The notes under the pieces were generated by a model, which did not search any database, was not told where the DNA came from, and was given only the letters and a program-made list of their open reading frames with translations. The translations under genes were made by a program, and so were the position numbers. Shown in pieces: positions 19,602 to 34,404 of a stretch of 64,000 nt of DNA (positions are counted from its first letter, which is position 1; every line of letters begins with the position of its first letter). Where the stretch lies: the NCBI GenBank assembly GCA_015061335.1, contig SUWT01000002.1, positions 25,229-89,228 on the forward strand. The letters are read 5' to 3'. This DNA is from Lentimicrobiaceae bacterium. Its GTDB lineage: Bacteria; Bacteroidota; Bacteroidia; Bacteroidales; F082.

Positions 19602-20468
19602 ATGAGGCAATTAAAAATATCTAAATCAATTACTAACAGAGAACTTGCGTCATTAGACAAATATCTTTCCGATATTGCAAGGGAAGAAATGGTTGCTCCG
19701 GAAGAAGAGGTGATTTTGGCGCAGAGAATTAAGAATGGGGATCAGAATGCTCTTGAGAGATTGGTGAGAGCTAATCTACGTTTTGTTGTTTCAGTGGCAA
19801 AACAATATCAAAATCAAGGACTTAGTCTTCCTGATTTGATTAATGAGGGAAATCTTGGTTTAATAAGAGCGGCGCAGCGGTTTGATGAGACCAAAGGTTT
19901 TAAGTTTATTTCATACGCAGTATGGTGGATTCGTCAATCGATATTACAGGCTGTTGCGGAGCAATCGCGACTGGTACGTTTACCGTTAAATCAAGTGGGA
20001 TCTTTATCAAAGATTAAGAAGACCTCATCACGATTGGAGCAAATATATCAGCGTCAGCCTACTGTCAAGGAGATAGCCGATGAGTTGGATTTGCCGGAGC
20101 ACAAGATACTTGCAGCATTTCGTATGAATACAAAAGAGGTTTCCATGGATGCACCTCTTGGTGATGAAGATGATTTATCATTGATAGATACCATTATTTC
20201 CGACGATTATTCATCTGCAGATGAGAACGTTTCAAGGAAATATGACAATGCAGAAATATATCGTCTGATGTTAATACTCACAGATAAAGAAAGAGAGATA
20301 ATAAATCTTTATTTTGGCTTAAATGTGAATCACAGTTATACATTAGAAGAGATAGCATACAGAATGGATCTTACCAGGGAGAGAGTGCGGCAGCTTAAAG
20401 ATAAGGCGATCAAGAAGCTGAAGCAATCGCCTAATAAGAATTTGTTGAAAATGTATCTTGAACAATAA
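19602..20468 (+). CDS. rpoD: RNA polymerase primary sigma factor (RpoD-like)
   Basis: 288 aa; 'LIRAAQRFDETKGFKFISYAVWWIRQSILQAVAEQSRLVRLPLNQ', 'TLEEIAYRMDLTRERVRQLKDKAIKKLK'. Confidence 0.93.
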   Translation: MRQLKISKSITNRELASLDKYLSDIAREEMVAPEEEVILAQRIKNGDQNALERLVRANLRFVVSVAKQYQNQGLSLPDLINEGNLGLIRAAQRFDETKGFKFISYAVWWIRQSILQAVAEQSRLVRLPLNQVGSLSKIKKTSSRLEQIYQRQPTVKEIADELDLPEHKILAAFRMNTKEVSMDAPLGDEDDLSLIDTIISDDYSSADENVSRKYDNAEIYRLMLILTDKEREIINLYFGLNVNHSYTLEEIAYRMDLTRERVRQLKDKAIKKLKQSPNKNLLKMYLEQ

Positions 20469-20472
20469 AAGT

Positions 20473-20496
20473 AAAGCATCCCAGAAGGGATGCTTT
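20473..20496. terminator. Bidirectional intrinsic terminator
   Basis: AAAGCATCCC-AGAA-GGGATGCTTT, 10-bp stem between convergent genes. Confidence 0.85.
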
Positions 20497-20500
20497 ATTG

Positions 20501-24868
<4,368 letters not shown>

Positions 24869-24891
24869 TAAAATAAAAGTTAAAATATAGT

Positions 24892-26817
24892 ATGGATAAA
24901 AATTCTCTTATTGGTATCATCTTAATATTAGGTATATTAATTGGTTGGTCTGTATGGATGACACCATCAAAAGAAGAAATGGCGAGACAACGTCATATTC
25001 AAGATTCAATAAATCAAGTTAATAGAGAGCGTTATATTAAAGATTCTATCAGTATGGCAGCTGCCAATGCTGTTTTGAATGAACAAAATAATACGGAAAT
25101 ACAAGACGAAACATTTTCAAGTCGTTATGCTCAATATGGTTCTTTTGCTAAGGCTTCACAAGGAGAAGATAAGACATTCGTCATTGAAAATGAAGTACTC
25201 AAGATGAATCTTTCTTCAAGAGGTGCTTATGTCGAAACAATAGAACTCAAAGATTATAAAACATACGACTCACTACCTTTGATTGGTTTCGATGAGGAAA
25301 CATCAAGATTCAACCTCGAATTCATCGCCGATGGTAAAGGTCTTAACTCATATGACCTTTATTTTGAGCCATATCTCAACGGCAGCCTTTATACTGGTGA
25401 GGAAAATATCAATCTTGACGGGAGAGACTCTTTGGTGATGTCATTGCGTGCCTATGCCTCAGATGCAGAAGGCAACCCAAGCATGGATAAATATTTGGAA
25501 TTCCGTTATACGATGTACAAAGACCAATATATGGTTGGTTTTGATATTATTACGAATAATCTCAAAGGTGTCATACCATCAAATACTCGTTTTATGACGA
25601 TGGAATGGGCTGTTGATGTTCTAAAACAAGAAAAAGCCAATGACCGTTTCAATGTAGAGACCATATATTATATGTATTCAAACAATGATGTAGAAACTCT
25701 TTCACAAACCGAAGTCACAGATAAGGAAGAAGAATTAAGTTCCGGCTTGAAATGGATATCATTTAAGCAGAAATTTTTCAGTTATGCGCTTGTTTCTAAA
25801 GACAGCTTTGAAGATGCCTTCGTTGAAATGCGCACTAAGACTAGACCTTCAAATTCACGTTATCAGAAGTCAATGAGCGCAATTATCGATATTCCTTTTG
25901 ATGGATTCAACGAAGATAACACAATAGGGATGTCGTATTATTTTGGACCTAACGACTTTAAGGAATTGAGACAATATGATATAAATCTTGAAAAACAAAT
26001 TCCTCTGGGCGGAAAATTAGTGGCATGGATCAACAGACTTGTAGTTATTCCTGTCTTCGACTGGTTAGGACAATACGGATGGAGTTATGGTGTTGTTATC
26101 TTGATTTTAACTTTGATTATCAAGATATGTTTGATGCCTATCGCTTTCAAATCATATATGTCATCAGCCAAGATGCGTGTCTTGAAACCTGAAATAGATG
26201 CTATCAATGAAAAATATCCTAAACAAGAGGATGCCATGAAAAAGCAGCAAGCTATCATGGATCTTTATAAGAAAGCAGGAGCAAGTCCGACATCAGGTTG
26301 TTTGCCGATGTTATTGCAATTCCCAATCTTGATTGCCATCTTCCGTTTCTTCCCTTCAAGTATTGAATTACGTCAACAGCCATTTTTATGGGCAGACGAC
26401 TTATCGACATACGACAGCATTTTGGATCTTCCATTTAATATCCCGTTCTATGGAGACCATGTTAGTTTATTCACATTATTGATGACAATTTCGACCTTGC
26501 TTTATACCTACATTAATAACAAACAGATGCAGCAAGCACAAGGTAATCAGGCAATGCCAGGAATGACACTTATGATGTATCTCATGCCGATCATGTTTCT
26601 TGGTATTTTCAACAGTTACTCTGCTGGTTTGAGTTATTATTATCTCTTGGTTAACTTGTTCTCGTTCTTACAAATGTACATCTTCAAGATTTCTATCAAT
26701 GAAGATAAATTAAGAAAGCAGATTGAAAAGGCGAAGAAAAAACCTGTCAAGAAGTCAAACTTCCAGAAACGTTTGGAGGAGATGCAGAAACAGCAGCAAC
26801 AGCAGATGAGAAGATAA
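24892..26817 (+). CDS. yidC: Membrane protein insertase YidC
   Basis: 641 aa; N-terminal TM, 'WLGQYGWSYGVVILILTLIIKICLMPIAFKSYMSSAKMRVLKPE', basic C-terminal tail. Confidence 0.96.
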   Translation: MDKNSLIGIILILGILIGWSVWMTPSKEEMARQRHIQDSINQVNRERYIKDSISMAAANAVLNEQNNTEIQDETFSSRYAQYGSFAKASQGEDKTFVIENEVLKMNLSSRGAYVETIELKDYKTYDSLPLIGFDEETSRFNLEFIADGKGLNSYDLYFEPYLNGSLYTGEENINLDGRDSLVMSLRAYASDAEGNPSMDKYLEFRYTMYKDQYMVGFDIITNNLKGVIPSNTRFMTMEWAVDVLKQEKANDRFNVETIYYMYSNNDVETLSQTEVTDKEEELSSGLKWISFKQKFFSYALVSKDSFEDAFVEMRTKTRPSNSRYQKSMSAIIDIPFDGFNEDNTIGMSYYFGPNDFKELRQYDINLEKQIPLGGKLVAWINRLVVIPVFDWLGQYGWSYGVVILILTLIIKICLMPIAFKSYMSSAKMRVLKPEIDAINEKYPKQEDAMKKQQAIMDLYKKAGASPTSGCLPMLLQFPILIAIFRFFPSSIELRQQPFLWADDLSTYDSILDLPFNIPFYGDHVSLFTLLMTISTLLYTYINNKQMQQAQGNQAMPGMTLMMYLMPIMFLGIFNSYSAGLSYYYLLVNLFSFLQMYIFKISINEDKLRKQIEKAKKKPVKKSNFQKRLEEMQKQQQQQMRR

Positions 26818-26857
26818 TTATTGTTAGTAATTCTAATATGTAGTTTGTTTTCATGTT

Positions 26858-26889
26858 GACCTCGGTGCGTGTCACCGAGGTCTTTTTTT
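26858..26889. terminator. Intrinsic terminator, perfect 10-bp stem
   Basis: GACCTCGGTG-CGTGT-CACCGAGGTC-TTTTTTT between convergent yidC and ZIP genes. Confidence 0.92.
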
Positions 26890-26899
26890 GTATCTATAA

Positions 26900-27691
26900 T
26901 TAACCTAGAGCAACGTCCAATATCATCATGATTATGAATCCTATCATGAATCCCCATGTTCCTGTATGAGGGTTTTCGCTGATATTGGCGTCAGGAATTA
27001 AGTCTTCGGCTACAACAAATAACATTGCTCCTGCAGAAAAAGCGAGGAGCCATGGTTGTAAGACGATGAGATGTGATGCGAGGAAGAACCCGACTATAGC
27101 GGATAAGGGTTCGACAATACCGCTACCCATGCCAAAAAGAAAAGCTTTTACACTACTGCCTGTCACTTGTCGCATTGGCAAAGAAATGGCGGCACCTTCA
27201 GGAAAATTCTGAATACCAATACCTATAGCAAGTCCTAGAGCAGAAATAAAAGCCGCATTATCACCAGCAACGGCAGCTGCGCCAAAAGCAAAACCAACTG
27301 CCAATCCCTCCGGTATATTATGTAATGTGACGGCAAAAAATAACTTCATTGATTTTGAGAAATGTGATTTAGGACCTTCCTCCTGATGAGTGCCGTTATG
27401 CATGTGAGGGACAATTTTATCTAATAATGCAAGGACAATACCACCAAGTATTATGCTGACGGCTGCCGGAAACCAAGCGAAATCTCCAAAAGATTCTTCT
27501 GACATTTCTATAGATGGCATTATAAGCGACCAAATTGAAGCGGCAACCATAATGCCACCAGCAATTCCCAAAAGAAATGAATTAATGCCTTGTGAAATCT
27601 CTTTTCTAAAAAGAAAGACCAAAGAAGAACCTAATGTCGTCATTATGAATATGATGGAGAAACCAATTATGATTAATATAGTGTTATTCAT
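26900..27691 (-). CDS. ZIP family metal transporter
   Basis: 263 aa; 'FAVTLHNIPEGLAVGFAFG', 'AIGIGIQNFPEGAAISLPM'. Confidence 0.93.
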   Translation of the reverse strand: MNNTILIIIGFSIIFIMTTLGSSLVFLFRKEISQGINSFLLGIAGGIMVAASIWSLIMPSIEMSEESFGDFAWFPAAVSIILGGIVLALLDKIVPHMHNGTHQEEGPKSHFSKSMKLFFAVTLHNIPEGLAVGFAFGAAAVAGDNAAFISALGLAIGIGIQNFPEGAAISLPMRQVTGSSVKAFLFGMGSGIVEPLSAIVGFFLASHLIVLQPWLLAFSAGAMLFVVAEDLIPDANISENPHTGTWGFMIGFIIMMILDVALG

Positions 27692-27697
27692 ATCTCA

Positions 27698-28300
27698 TCA
27701 TTTAGTTAATTCATTAATAACAATAGACAAATTGCTTGCAAATAATTTTACAGCTAATGCTAACAGAATAACTCCAAAGAATTTACGTAAAATGAATATG
27801 ATGTCTTTTCCTAGCCATTTCTCAATTCTTCCAACAAAACGGATTACGATATATGCCAATGAAAGGTTTAATATCAAACCAATCATTATGTTGATGACAG
27901 AATAATCTGCACGTAATGAAAGTAGAGCTGTCAATGCTCCGGGACCTGCCAATAGAGGGAATGCTACAGGAACTATCGAGACATTAGAACCTTGATTGTC
28001 ATACTTTATGATATCGAAACCAAGAACCATTTCCAATGCTAGGATGAAAATTACAAACGAACCTGCTACAGCAAAGGACGCTACGTCAATACTAAATAAA
28101 TCTAAGAGCCAATCACCAGCATAAAAGAATGCGATAAACATCATCAAAGCGATGAAACATGCTTGCCCTGCTTTGATGTTTTTATCTCCACTTTTGAGAT
28201 TCAAGAAAATAGGTATAGAACCTGTTACATCAATAATTACAAAAAGTACGATAAACGAACTTAATATTTCAACTAGATTAATTTGTGATAAAAAATGCAT
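27698..28300 (-). CDS. MarC family membrane protein
   Basis: 200 aa; 'DVTGSIPIFLNLKSG', 'VAFPLLAGPGALTALLSL'. Confidence 0.88.
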   Translation of the reverse strand: MHFLSQINLVEILSSFIVLFVIIDVTGSIPIFLNLKSGDKNIKAGQACFIALMMFIAFFYAGDWLLDLFSIDVASFAVAGSFVIFILALEMVLGFDIIKYDNQGSNVSIVPVAFPLLAGPGALTALLSLRADYSVINIMIGLILNLSLAYIVIRFVGRIEKWLGKDIIFILRKFFGVILLALAVKLFASNLSIVINELTK

Positions 28301-28325
28301 AATATTTAATTTAAATGGTTAATAA

Positions 28326-29633
28326 TCATGTTTTTAAAAATTGTGACTTAATACTTTCTATCAAAGTCTTAAAATCATTAAACGTTGGTATTAATTCCTT
28401 TGTTTTTATTGTAGTGATTTTTTTGAAGACAACCCATTGATAAGCTATTGTAGCCAGATAAGTTAGTGATACTGAAATGCCTGCACCTATGATGCCATGC
28501 GATGGTACTAATAATAATATCGAAGGAATAGTGACAAGTAAGCCTAACAAGGAAGCGTAAAGATTGTGTTTCGGAAGATTGATTCCAGAGAAGAAGTGGC
28601 TGAATATCATGTTTGCCGCCATAAATACCATTCCGGGTGCAAGGCTGATCAAGACATCTTTAGTCTGTGCAAATTCTTCTGTAAAGATCCATGCATATAT
28701 TGATTTAGGAATCAAACATATAGCCAACATACATAAGGCTGTCATTATGGTCGCTAACTTTAGAAATGTAACGGTCATACTTGCTGCTTTTTCTTTATCG
28801 TCCATATTGCTGATGGAAGAGAATTGTACTAAAGCAATACTATTACCTATCAGTTTTGTCGCTTCGGAAACCTGTGTGCCTGAAGTATATATGCCGACTT
28901 CTCCGTCACCGAATACGTTTTTTATAACTATATAGCTAATCCTTCTGTTGATCATGGTTACTAAAGTAGAGAGTTGGATCATGCTGCCAAAGTTAAACAT
29001 TTCTTTGGCTATCTTCAATAATGAATCTTTTTCGACAGCAGAGTTAATATCTTTGAAATATCTTGATATACAGATAAATCCGCAAATATTTACAATAACG
29101 TATCCTGTTATCAGAGAGAATATAAATGCATCTGCGTTTCTAATGTTAAAGACGAAGATATATATTATCATTGAGCAGAGCTGTGTCATAAATTGTATGA
29201 TAAATAATATATTTTGAGTTCCTATGCGTTCTTTTCCGAGAAGAACGTTCATGTTAAAATTGTGAAGGCTATACAAGAATACCATCAGGAGCACTTCAAA
29301 TCCGTAACCATTAGGGATAAAGGCGTGATAAACATTAGGTAGGAAAGAATATAATATATAGAAAATCAGGGCAAATAAGGAAATGACAATGAAAGTCCAT
29401 GAGTAAGATATTTTAAACAGTGTTATAAAAGATTTTCGTGGTGTGTAATAGATGAGTCCGCTACCGGAAAGTAATTCCACAGCTATCAAAAGAAGAGAGA
29501 CATCGACCAGGACTGTGGCTCCTATTCCCCAGGCTTCCTTTCCGAGGAAATTAGTTCCGAACCAAAGTGTGATGAAGCCTGCCAAAGCATTCAACAAACG
29601 AGTTCCAAATGTTCCAAATATCTTCTTTATCAT
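28326..29633 (-). CDS. Polysaccharide/oligosaccharide flippase (Wzx/MATE-like)
   Basis: 435 aa, about 12 TM segments; 'FGTRLLNALAGFITLWFGTNFLGKEAWGIGATVLVDVSLL'. Confidence 0.75.
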   Translation of the reverse strand: MIKKIFGTFGTRLLNALAGFITLWFGTNFLGKEAWGIGATVLVDVSLLLIAVELLSGSGLIYYTPRKSFITLFKISYSWTFIVISLFALIFYILYSFLPNVYHAFIPNGYGFEVLLMVFLYSLHNFNMNVLLGKERIGTQNILFIIQFMTQLCSMIIYIFVFNIRNADAFIFSLITGYVIVNICGFICISRYFKDINSAVEKDSLLKIAKEMFNFGSMIQLSTLVTMINRRISYIVIKNVFGDGEVGIYTSGTQVSEATKLIGNSIALVQFSSISNMDDKEKAASMTVTFLKLATIMTALCMLAICLIPKSIYAWIFTEEFAQTKDVLISLAPGMVFMAANMIFSHFFSGINLPKHNLYASLLGLLVTIPSILLLVPSHGIIGAGISVSLTYLATIAYQWVVFKKITTIKTKELIPTFNDFKTLIESIKSQFLKT

Positions 29634-31295
29634 TTATTTACGTATTTTTTGTTTAAGTTGTTGTTTGAGTCCAGAAATAGTGAAAATAAATCTTTTTCCA
29701 TCTATAACAGTAATATTAGCATCGCTGTTAATGGTGTGGATTCCTTTGTTATAGTTAGATTTATCTAAAGGAATGATTGTGGAATGAAATTCTGTAATGA
29801 ATTTACTATCAGATATTTCGAGAATATTTTCCAAGTATATTTCCTGTCCGTAATGATTAGTGCAGTTTTGTGACGGACGAATTGTTTTACCATTATAATT
29901 GAATAATTTGCCGGCAGGTCGGGCTTTGCTGCAGTCGATCATCACAGGATTATTCTTATGAGGAACATAAGGACCTTTTAAGTTGTCAGAATGATATATT
30001 TCCAAATGAGTATGAGAGTTTTTTTGATTTACCAGAAATATATACCATTTATTTTCATGATGATATAATGTAGCGTCAACGATAGGAAATCCATTTAGCA
30101 AAATAGAGTCTTTTTCCAAAGAGAGGTTATCCTCATCAAATTTATATAAAACAAGTTGATTTGTTTTGTGAGCCTCTGGCATACAATATATTATCCCTTC
30201 ATTTTCAAATATATACGGATAAGATCTATGTTCTTTAAAAGATGAAATCTTATGATATTTCTCAAATTTTTCTGATTTTAAAGCTACGGCAAGATCAGCT
30301 TTACCATTGTAATAAGAATACCATTCGAAGAAGATATAAGTATCTTTTTTAGTATTGATGACAAAAGGGTCAGCGAAATAACAGTTCTTTCTAGGTTTTT
30401 TGAACCATTGAATATCAATAGTATCCTTATTGGAGTTGATAAAATCTTCTATGGAGCACATGCAATAACCTACATTCCAATCCTCTTGCCTGAAGAGATC
30501 ATTAAGATGGAAAGATACTCTTCTTGTGACAGATTTTATGAAATATTCTATCATTTTAATGTTTGTGGGAGGATGTATGATTCTGGCGTCAGAAGAAGAA
30601 AGCTCTTCTTTGAGTTCGTTATTGTATATCAAATCGTTGCACACCTGAAGTGGAAGTATTTCTGCCCCAAAGTATAATTGATCCAGATGAGCTTTATAAC
30701 TATGTAATATAGTCTTGAAGTTAACTCTTTTAAGTATTATCCCTTTATCTAGATCATTAGTCAGGCGTTGTAATATAACGCCGTTATTAGGGATTTTTCT
30801 CATAAATTCCCAGAATCCAGGAGGACCTCCTCTGATGATACGTTCATCATCGTGATGGAAGGACCATATGCCGTATTTTGCCACATTAAGCACTTCACCT
30901 CTGACGATGTCGAAACCGAAACGTAGGATGAAGTCAAGGTTTTGATTTCTGATTTCTTGAATATCAACTTCTTCAAAATATGTTGATATGCCTTTGATTA
31001 TAGGTTTACAAAAGATAGTATGAATATCTTCAGTGATTTGTGTCAGGTCGGCTGGAGATTTACTTCTGGGATTGAAGATAAATCTATTCCATATTCTGAA
31101 GAGCAGTCTTCTAAAAGGATAATGTTTAATTTTATCAAGAATAGAATGATTTGTACCACTGTCATTATTCTGTATTATGAGAGATAACTTCATTCCATTA
31201 TCCATCAATAATTTGATGGTATCATATTGCCAATGTTCAACAGTTAAACTGTTAATCATCAAGCCGAAACGAAGTGATTTTCTTTTTTCTCCCAT
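29634..31295 (-). CDS. Formyltransferase-like domain fused to beta-propeller (GH43/GINT1-like) domain
   Basis: 553 aa; 'YGIWSFHHDDERIIRGGPPGFWEFMRKIPNNGVILQRLTNDLDKGIILKR' resembles a formyltransferase fold; C-terminal 'CYFADPFVINTKKDTYIFFEWYSYYNGKADLAVA...YPYIFENEGIIYCMPEA' propeller repeats. Confidence 0.6.
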   Translation of the reverse strand: MGEKRKSLRFGLMINSLTVEHWQYDTIKLLMDNGMKLSLIIQNNDSGTNHSILDKIKHYPFRRLLFRIWNRFIFNPRSKSPADLTQITEDIHTIFCKPIIKGISTYFEEVDIQEIRNQNLDFILRFGFDIVRGEVLNVAKYGIWSFHHDDERIIRGGPPGFWEFMRKIPNNGVILQRLTNDLDKGIILKRVNFKTILHSYKAHLDQLYFGAEILPLQVCNDLIYNNELKEELSSSDARIIHPPTNIKMIEYFIKSVTRRVSFHLNDLFRQEDWNVGYCMCSIEDFINSNKDTIDIQWFKKPRKNCYFADPFVINTKKDTYIFFEWYSYYNGKADLAVALKSEKFEKYHKISSFKEHRSYPYIFENEGIIYCMPEAHKTNQLVLYKFDEDNLSLEKDSILLNGFPIVDATLYHHENKWYIFLVNQKNSHTHLEIYHSDNLKGPYVPHKNNPVMIDCSKARPAGKLFNYNGKTIRPSQNCTNHYGQEIYLENILEISDSKFITEFHSTIIPLDKSNYNKGIHTINSDANITVIDGKRFIFTISGLKQQLKQKIRK

Positions 31296-31383
31296 AGGAA
31301 TTATATTTTATGCAAAAATAATGTATTATGCTCAAAATTCATAGAAATTTTATCAATTTTTATAAAACGGAGCGAAAAATCAT

Positions 31384-31391
31384 TATTTTTG
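31384..31391 (+). promoter_or_regulatory. Bacteroidota -7 box TATTTTTG upstream of glycosyltransferase gene
   Basis: TATTTTTG 18 nt upstream of ATG 31409. Confidence 0.55.
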
Positions 31392-31408
31392 CATTTTCAA
31401 TTTAGTTC

Positions 31409-33379
31409 ATGAAGTTATCTATAGTCATAGTAAATTATAATGTCGAACATTTCCTCGAGCAATGTTTGTTTTCTGTCAGAAAAGCGACTGCTAATATAGA
31501 ATCGGAGGTATATGTTGTTGATAATAATTCCGTTGATGGCTCATTGAAGATGTTGGCGGAGAAATTTCCTGAGGTAAAAGTCATAGCTAATAAAGATAAT
31601 GTAGGATTCAGTAAAGCTAATAATCAAGCTATTAGGATCTCGCAGGGAGAATATGTTTTATTATTGAATCCTGATACTGTTGTGGAGGATGATACTTTCA
31701 CGAAGACGATAGAGTTTATGGATTCACATCCAGATGCAGGAGGTTTAGGGGTTAAGATGGTTGATGGAAAGGGCAGGTATCTTCCAGAGTCGAAGAGAGG
31801 TTTGCCGACGCCATCTACGGCATTTTACAAGATGTTTGGATTGACTAAATTATTTCCTCATTCTAAGCGTTTCGCTCGTTATTATCTTGGTCATTTGGAT
31901 AATGATGAGATAAATGAGGTAGAGATCTTGGCTGGAGCTTTTATGTTGTTACGGCGTGAGACATTAGACAAATGTGGATTATTAGATGAGACATTTTTCA
32001 TGTACGGTGAGGATATAGATCTATCGTATAGAATCATTCTCGCCGGATACAAGAATTATTATTATCCAAAGACCAGAATCATACATTATAAGGGAGAGAG
32101 TACGAAGAAGACCAGTGTTAATTATGTACTGGTTTTTTATAAGGCGATGGAGATTTTTGTCAAGAAGCATTTTGCGGATAAAGGAGCGAAGACGTTTTCA
32201 TTTTTTATTAATATCGCTATTTATTTCAAAGCTTTTTTGGCTATTCTATCACAATTTTTCAGCAAGGCGGTACAACCTATGCTTGATATAGTTTTGGGAT
32301 ATTCTGGACTTGCGGCAATGAGTTATTTCTGGGGTAAGGCTATGGTTTATGATGGAATAGGGACATATCCATTCACGTTATTTGCCATTATTTTGCCAAT
32401 ATATCTTACCATCTGGCTTGTAAGCTCTTATTTTACAGGAGGATATGATAAGCCATACAAAGTGGCACCCGCTGTTGGGGGCGTTTTTGCGGGCAGTTTT
32501 ATGATATTAGTCTTCTATGCGCTATTGCCAGAGCAGTTGCGTTTTTCTAGAGCTTTGATATTGTTGGGAATGTTATGGGTATCGGCAGAGATGAGTCTGA
32601 CGAGATGGATAGGGTATTTGTTGAAGCGACCTGGTTTTCAATATGGAAAGAATGCCAAGAAACGTTTCTTGGTCGTAGGTAGCGAAGAGGAAACATGCAG
32701 AGTAAAACAACTTTTGCAAAGTACATCTATAAAGCCAGATTTTATCGGATTGATATATCCATTTGAGGATGATGAGATTAGTTCGTCTTCAGTATCTGAT
32801 AATTATCTCGGTAATTTGCATCAGGTTCCTGATGTCATAGAAATATATAAAATCACGGAGATAATTTTCTGTTCAAAAGACATTTCACATCAGTCTATTA
32901 TAGACAAAATGGAGGAATGGAGCTCGCACCTTGATTATAAGATTGCACCAGAAGACACTTTATCTATAATAGGCAGTAATTCTATTAACACTAGAGGTGA
33001 TCTTTATACTATTGATATAAAGACTATCAATACCGCATCGAATAAGAGAAAGAAACGTCTTTTCGACTTAACATCTTCATTATTCGGAATAGTATTCTGG
33101 ATTTTTATAGTTTTTTTTATTAAAAATCCTTTTGCGTTTTTAAAGAATTGTTTTAAAGTTCTGACAGGAAGATATTCATGGATAGGATATTGTGAACTAA
33201 AGGAATCAGATAATCTAAAACTCCCAAAGATTAAGAAAGGCATTTTTGATCCTTCAGCAAATATTAGTAAAAATGGTCTCACAGAAGAAGAAAAAGAACA
33301 GTTGAATCTGATGTATGCCAGAGATTATTCTTTGTCTAAGGACTGGAGTTTTTTTATTAAAGCGATAAGAAAAGTATAA
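31409..33379 (+). CDS. GT2 glycosyltransferase with membrane region and C-terminal sugar-phosphotransferase-like remnant
   Basis: 656 aa; 'LSIVIVNYNVEHFLEQCLFSV', 'LLNPDTVVEDD', then multiple TM helices and 'KKRLFDLTSSLFGIVFWIF'. Confidence 0.8.
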   Translation: MKLSIVIVNYNVEHFLEQCLFSVRKATANIESEVYVVDNNSVDGSLKMLAEKFPEVKVIANKDNVGFSKANNQAIRISQGEYVLLLNPDTVVEDDTFTKTIEFMDSHPDAGGLGVKMVDGKGRYLPESKRGLPTPSTAFYKMFGLTKLFPHSKRFARYYLGHLDNDEINEVEILAGAFMLLRRETLDKCGLLDETFFMYGEDIDLSYRIILAGYKNYYYPKTRIIHYKGESTKKTSVNYVLVFYKAMEIFVKKHFADKGAKTFSFFINIAIYFKAFLAILSQFFSKAVQPMLDIVLGYSGLAAMSYFWGKAMVYDGIGTYPFTLFAIILPIYLTIWLVSSYFTGGYDKPYKVAPAVGGVFAGSFMILVFYALLPEQLRFSRALILLGMLWVSAEMSLTRWIGYLLKRPGFQYGKNAKKRFLVVGSEEETCRVKQLLQSTSIKPDFIGLIYPFEDDEISSSSVSDNYLGNLHQVPDVIEIYKITEIIFCSKDISHQSIIDKMEEWSSHLDYKIAPEDTLSIIGSNSINTRGDLYTIDIKTINTASNKRKKRLFDLTSSLFGIVFWIFIVFFIKNPFAFLKNCFKVLTGRYSWIGYCELKESDNLKLPKIKKGIFDPSANISKNGLTEEEKEQLNLMYARDYSLSKDWSFFIKAIRKV

Positions 33380-33391
33380 AACATATAAGTT

Positions 33392-34357
33392 ATGATAAAT
33401 AGAAGATTTTTAAGAATTAAGGTGTTGCAAGCCTTGTACGCATATTTGGAATCAGGTGAAGATGTTACGGAGAATGGAGTGAAATATCTGCTTGAGAGTA
33501 TTGATAAGATGAGGGATCTCTTTATATGGCAATTGTCATTCATCATAGAGACAAAGCGTTTTGCGGAGAATAGGATAGAAGAGAATAAACATAAAAACAT
33601 CCCGACGTTTGAAGATCTTAATCCTAATATGCGTTATGTTCAAAATAGGGTTATTATAGCTTTAGAAAATAATAAAGAATTAGCTAGAGAAGAAGAGCGT
33701 CTTAAGATTAATTGGGCTGATCATCAAGATATTATAAGAAATTATTATGTCATGATGCGTAATACAGAAGAATATAAGGCATATATGACAGAAGACGTGG
33801 ATAATTTCGAACATGATAAGAAGTTTATTATCACAATGTTGACTAATTATTTTTCTGATTTGGAGTTGCTTCAGGATTATTATGAAGAAAAAAGTATCTT
33901 TTTCGTTGATGATTATCATCTTGTGACTTCTATGTTAATAAAATTCTTTAGCGACATGAAATCAACGTTTGGTGCATCGACAGCATTGCCTACTATATAT
34001 AGGACTGAGAATGACAGGGTTAATGAAGATAAAGAATTTGTCAAGAAGTTATTTAGAGATACATTAAGATATCAGGATGATTATTCAAAATTGATTGCGG
34101 AGAACATTTCTAATTGGGAGAAGGAACGTGTCTGTGTAATAGATATGATTATCATGAAGATAGCTATTACTGAGTTGATTCATTTTGAGCAAATTCCTGT
34201 GAAGGTTACGATGAATGAATATATTGAGATATCAAAATATTTCAGTACACCAAAGAGCAAGATTTTTATCAATGGCATATTGGACAGAGTTTCAAAGAAA
34301 CTTTTGGAAGAGAAAGTGATTGTGAAAAAAGGTTTAGGTTTGTTGGATTCCAAATAA
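33392..34357 (+). CDS. nusB: Transcription antitermination factor NusB (long Bacteroidota form)
   Basis: 'MINRRFLRIKVLQALYAYLES'; C-terminal 'IVKMAITEL'-like 'MIIMKIAITELIHFEQIPVKVTMNEYIEISKYFSTPKSKIFINGILDRV'. Confidence 0.92.
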   Translation: MINRRFLRIKVLQALYAYLESGEDVTENGVKYLLESIDKMRDLFIWQLSFIIETKRFAENRIEENKHKNIPTFEDLNPNMRYVQNRVIIALENNKELAREEERLKINWADHQDIIRNYYVMMRNTEEYKAYMTEDVDNFEHDKKFIITMLTNYFSDLELLQDYYEEKSIFFVDDYHLVTSMLIKFFSDMKSTFGASTALPTIYRTENDRVNEDKEFVKKLFRDTLRYQDDYSKLIAENISNWEKERVCVIDMIIMKIAITELIHFEQIPVKVTMNEYIEISKYFSTPKSKIFINGILDRVSKKLLEEKVIVKKGLGLLDSK

Positions 34358-34404
34358 TAAAACATCAATATCAGCGTTTAAACAATGTATAAAAATGTAA
34401 TATT

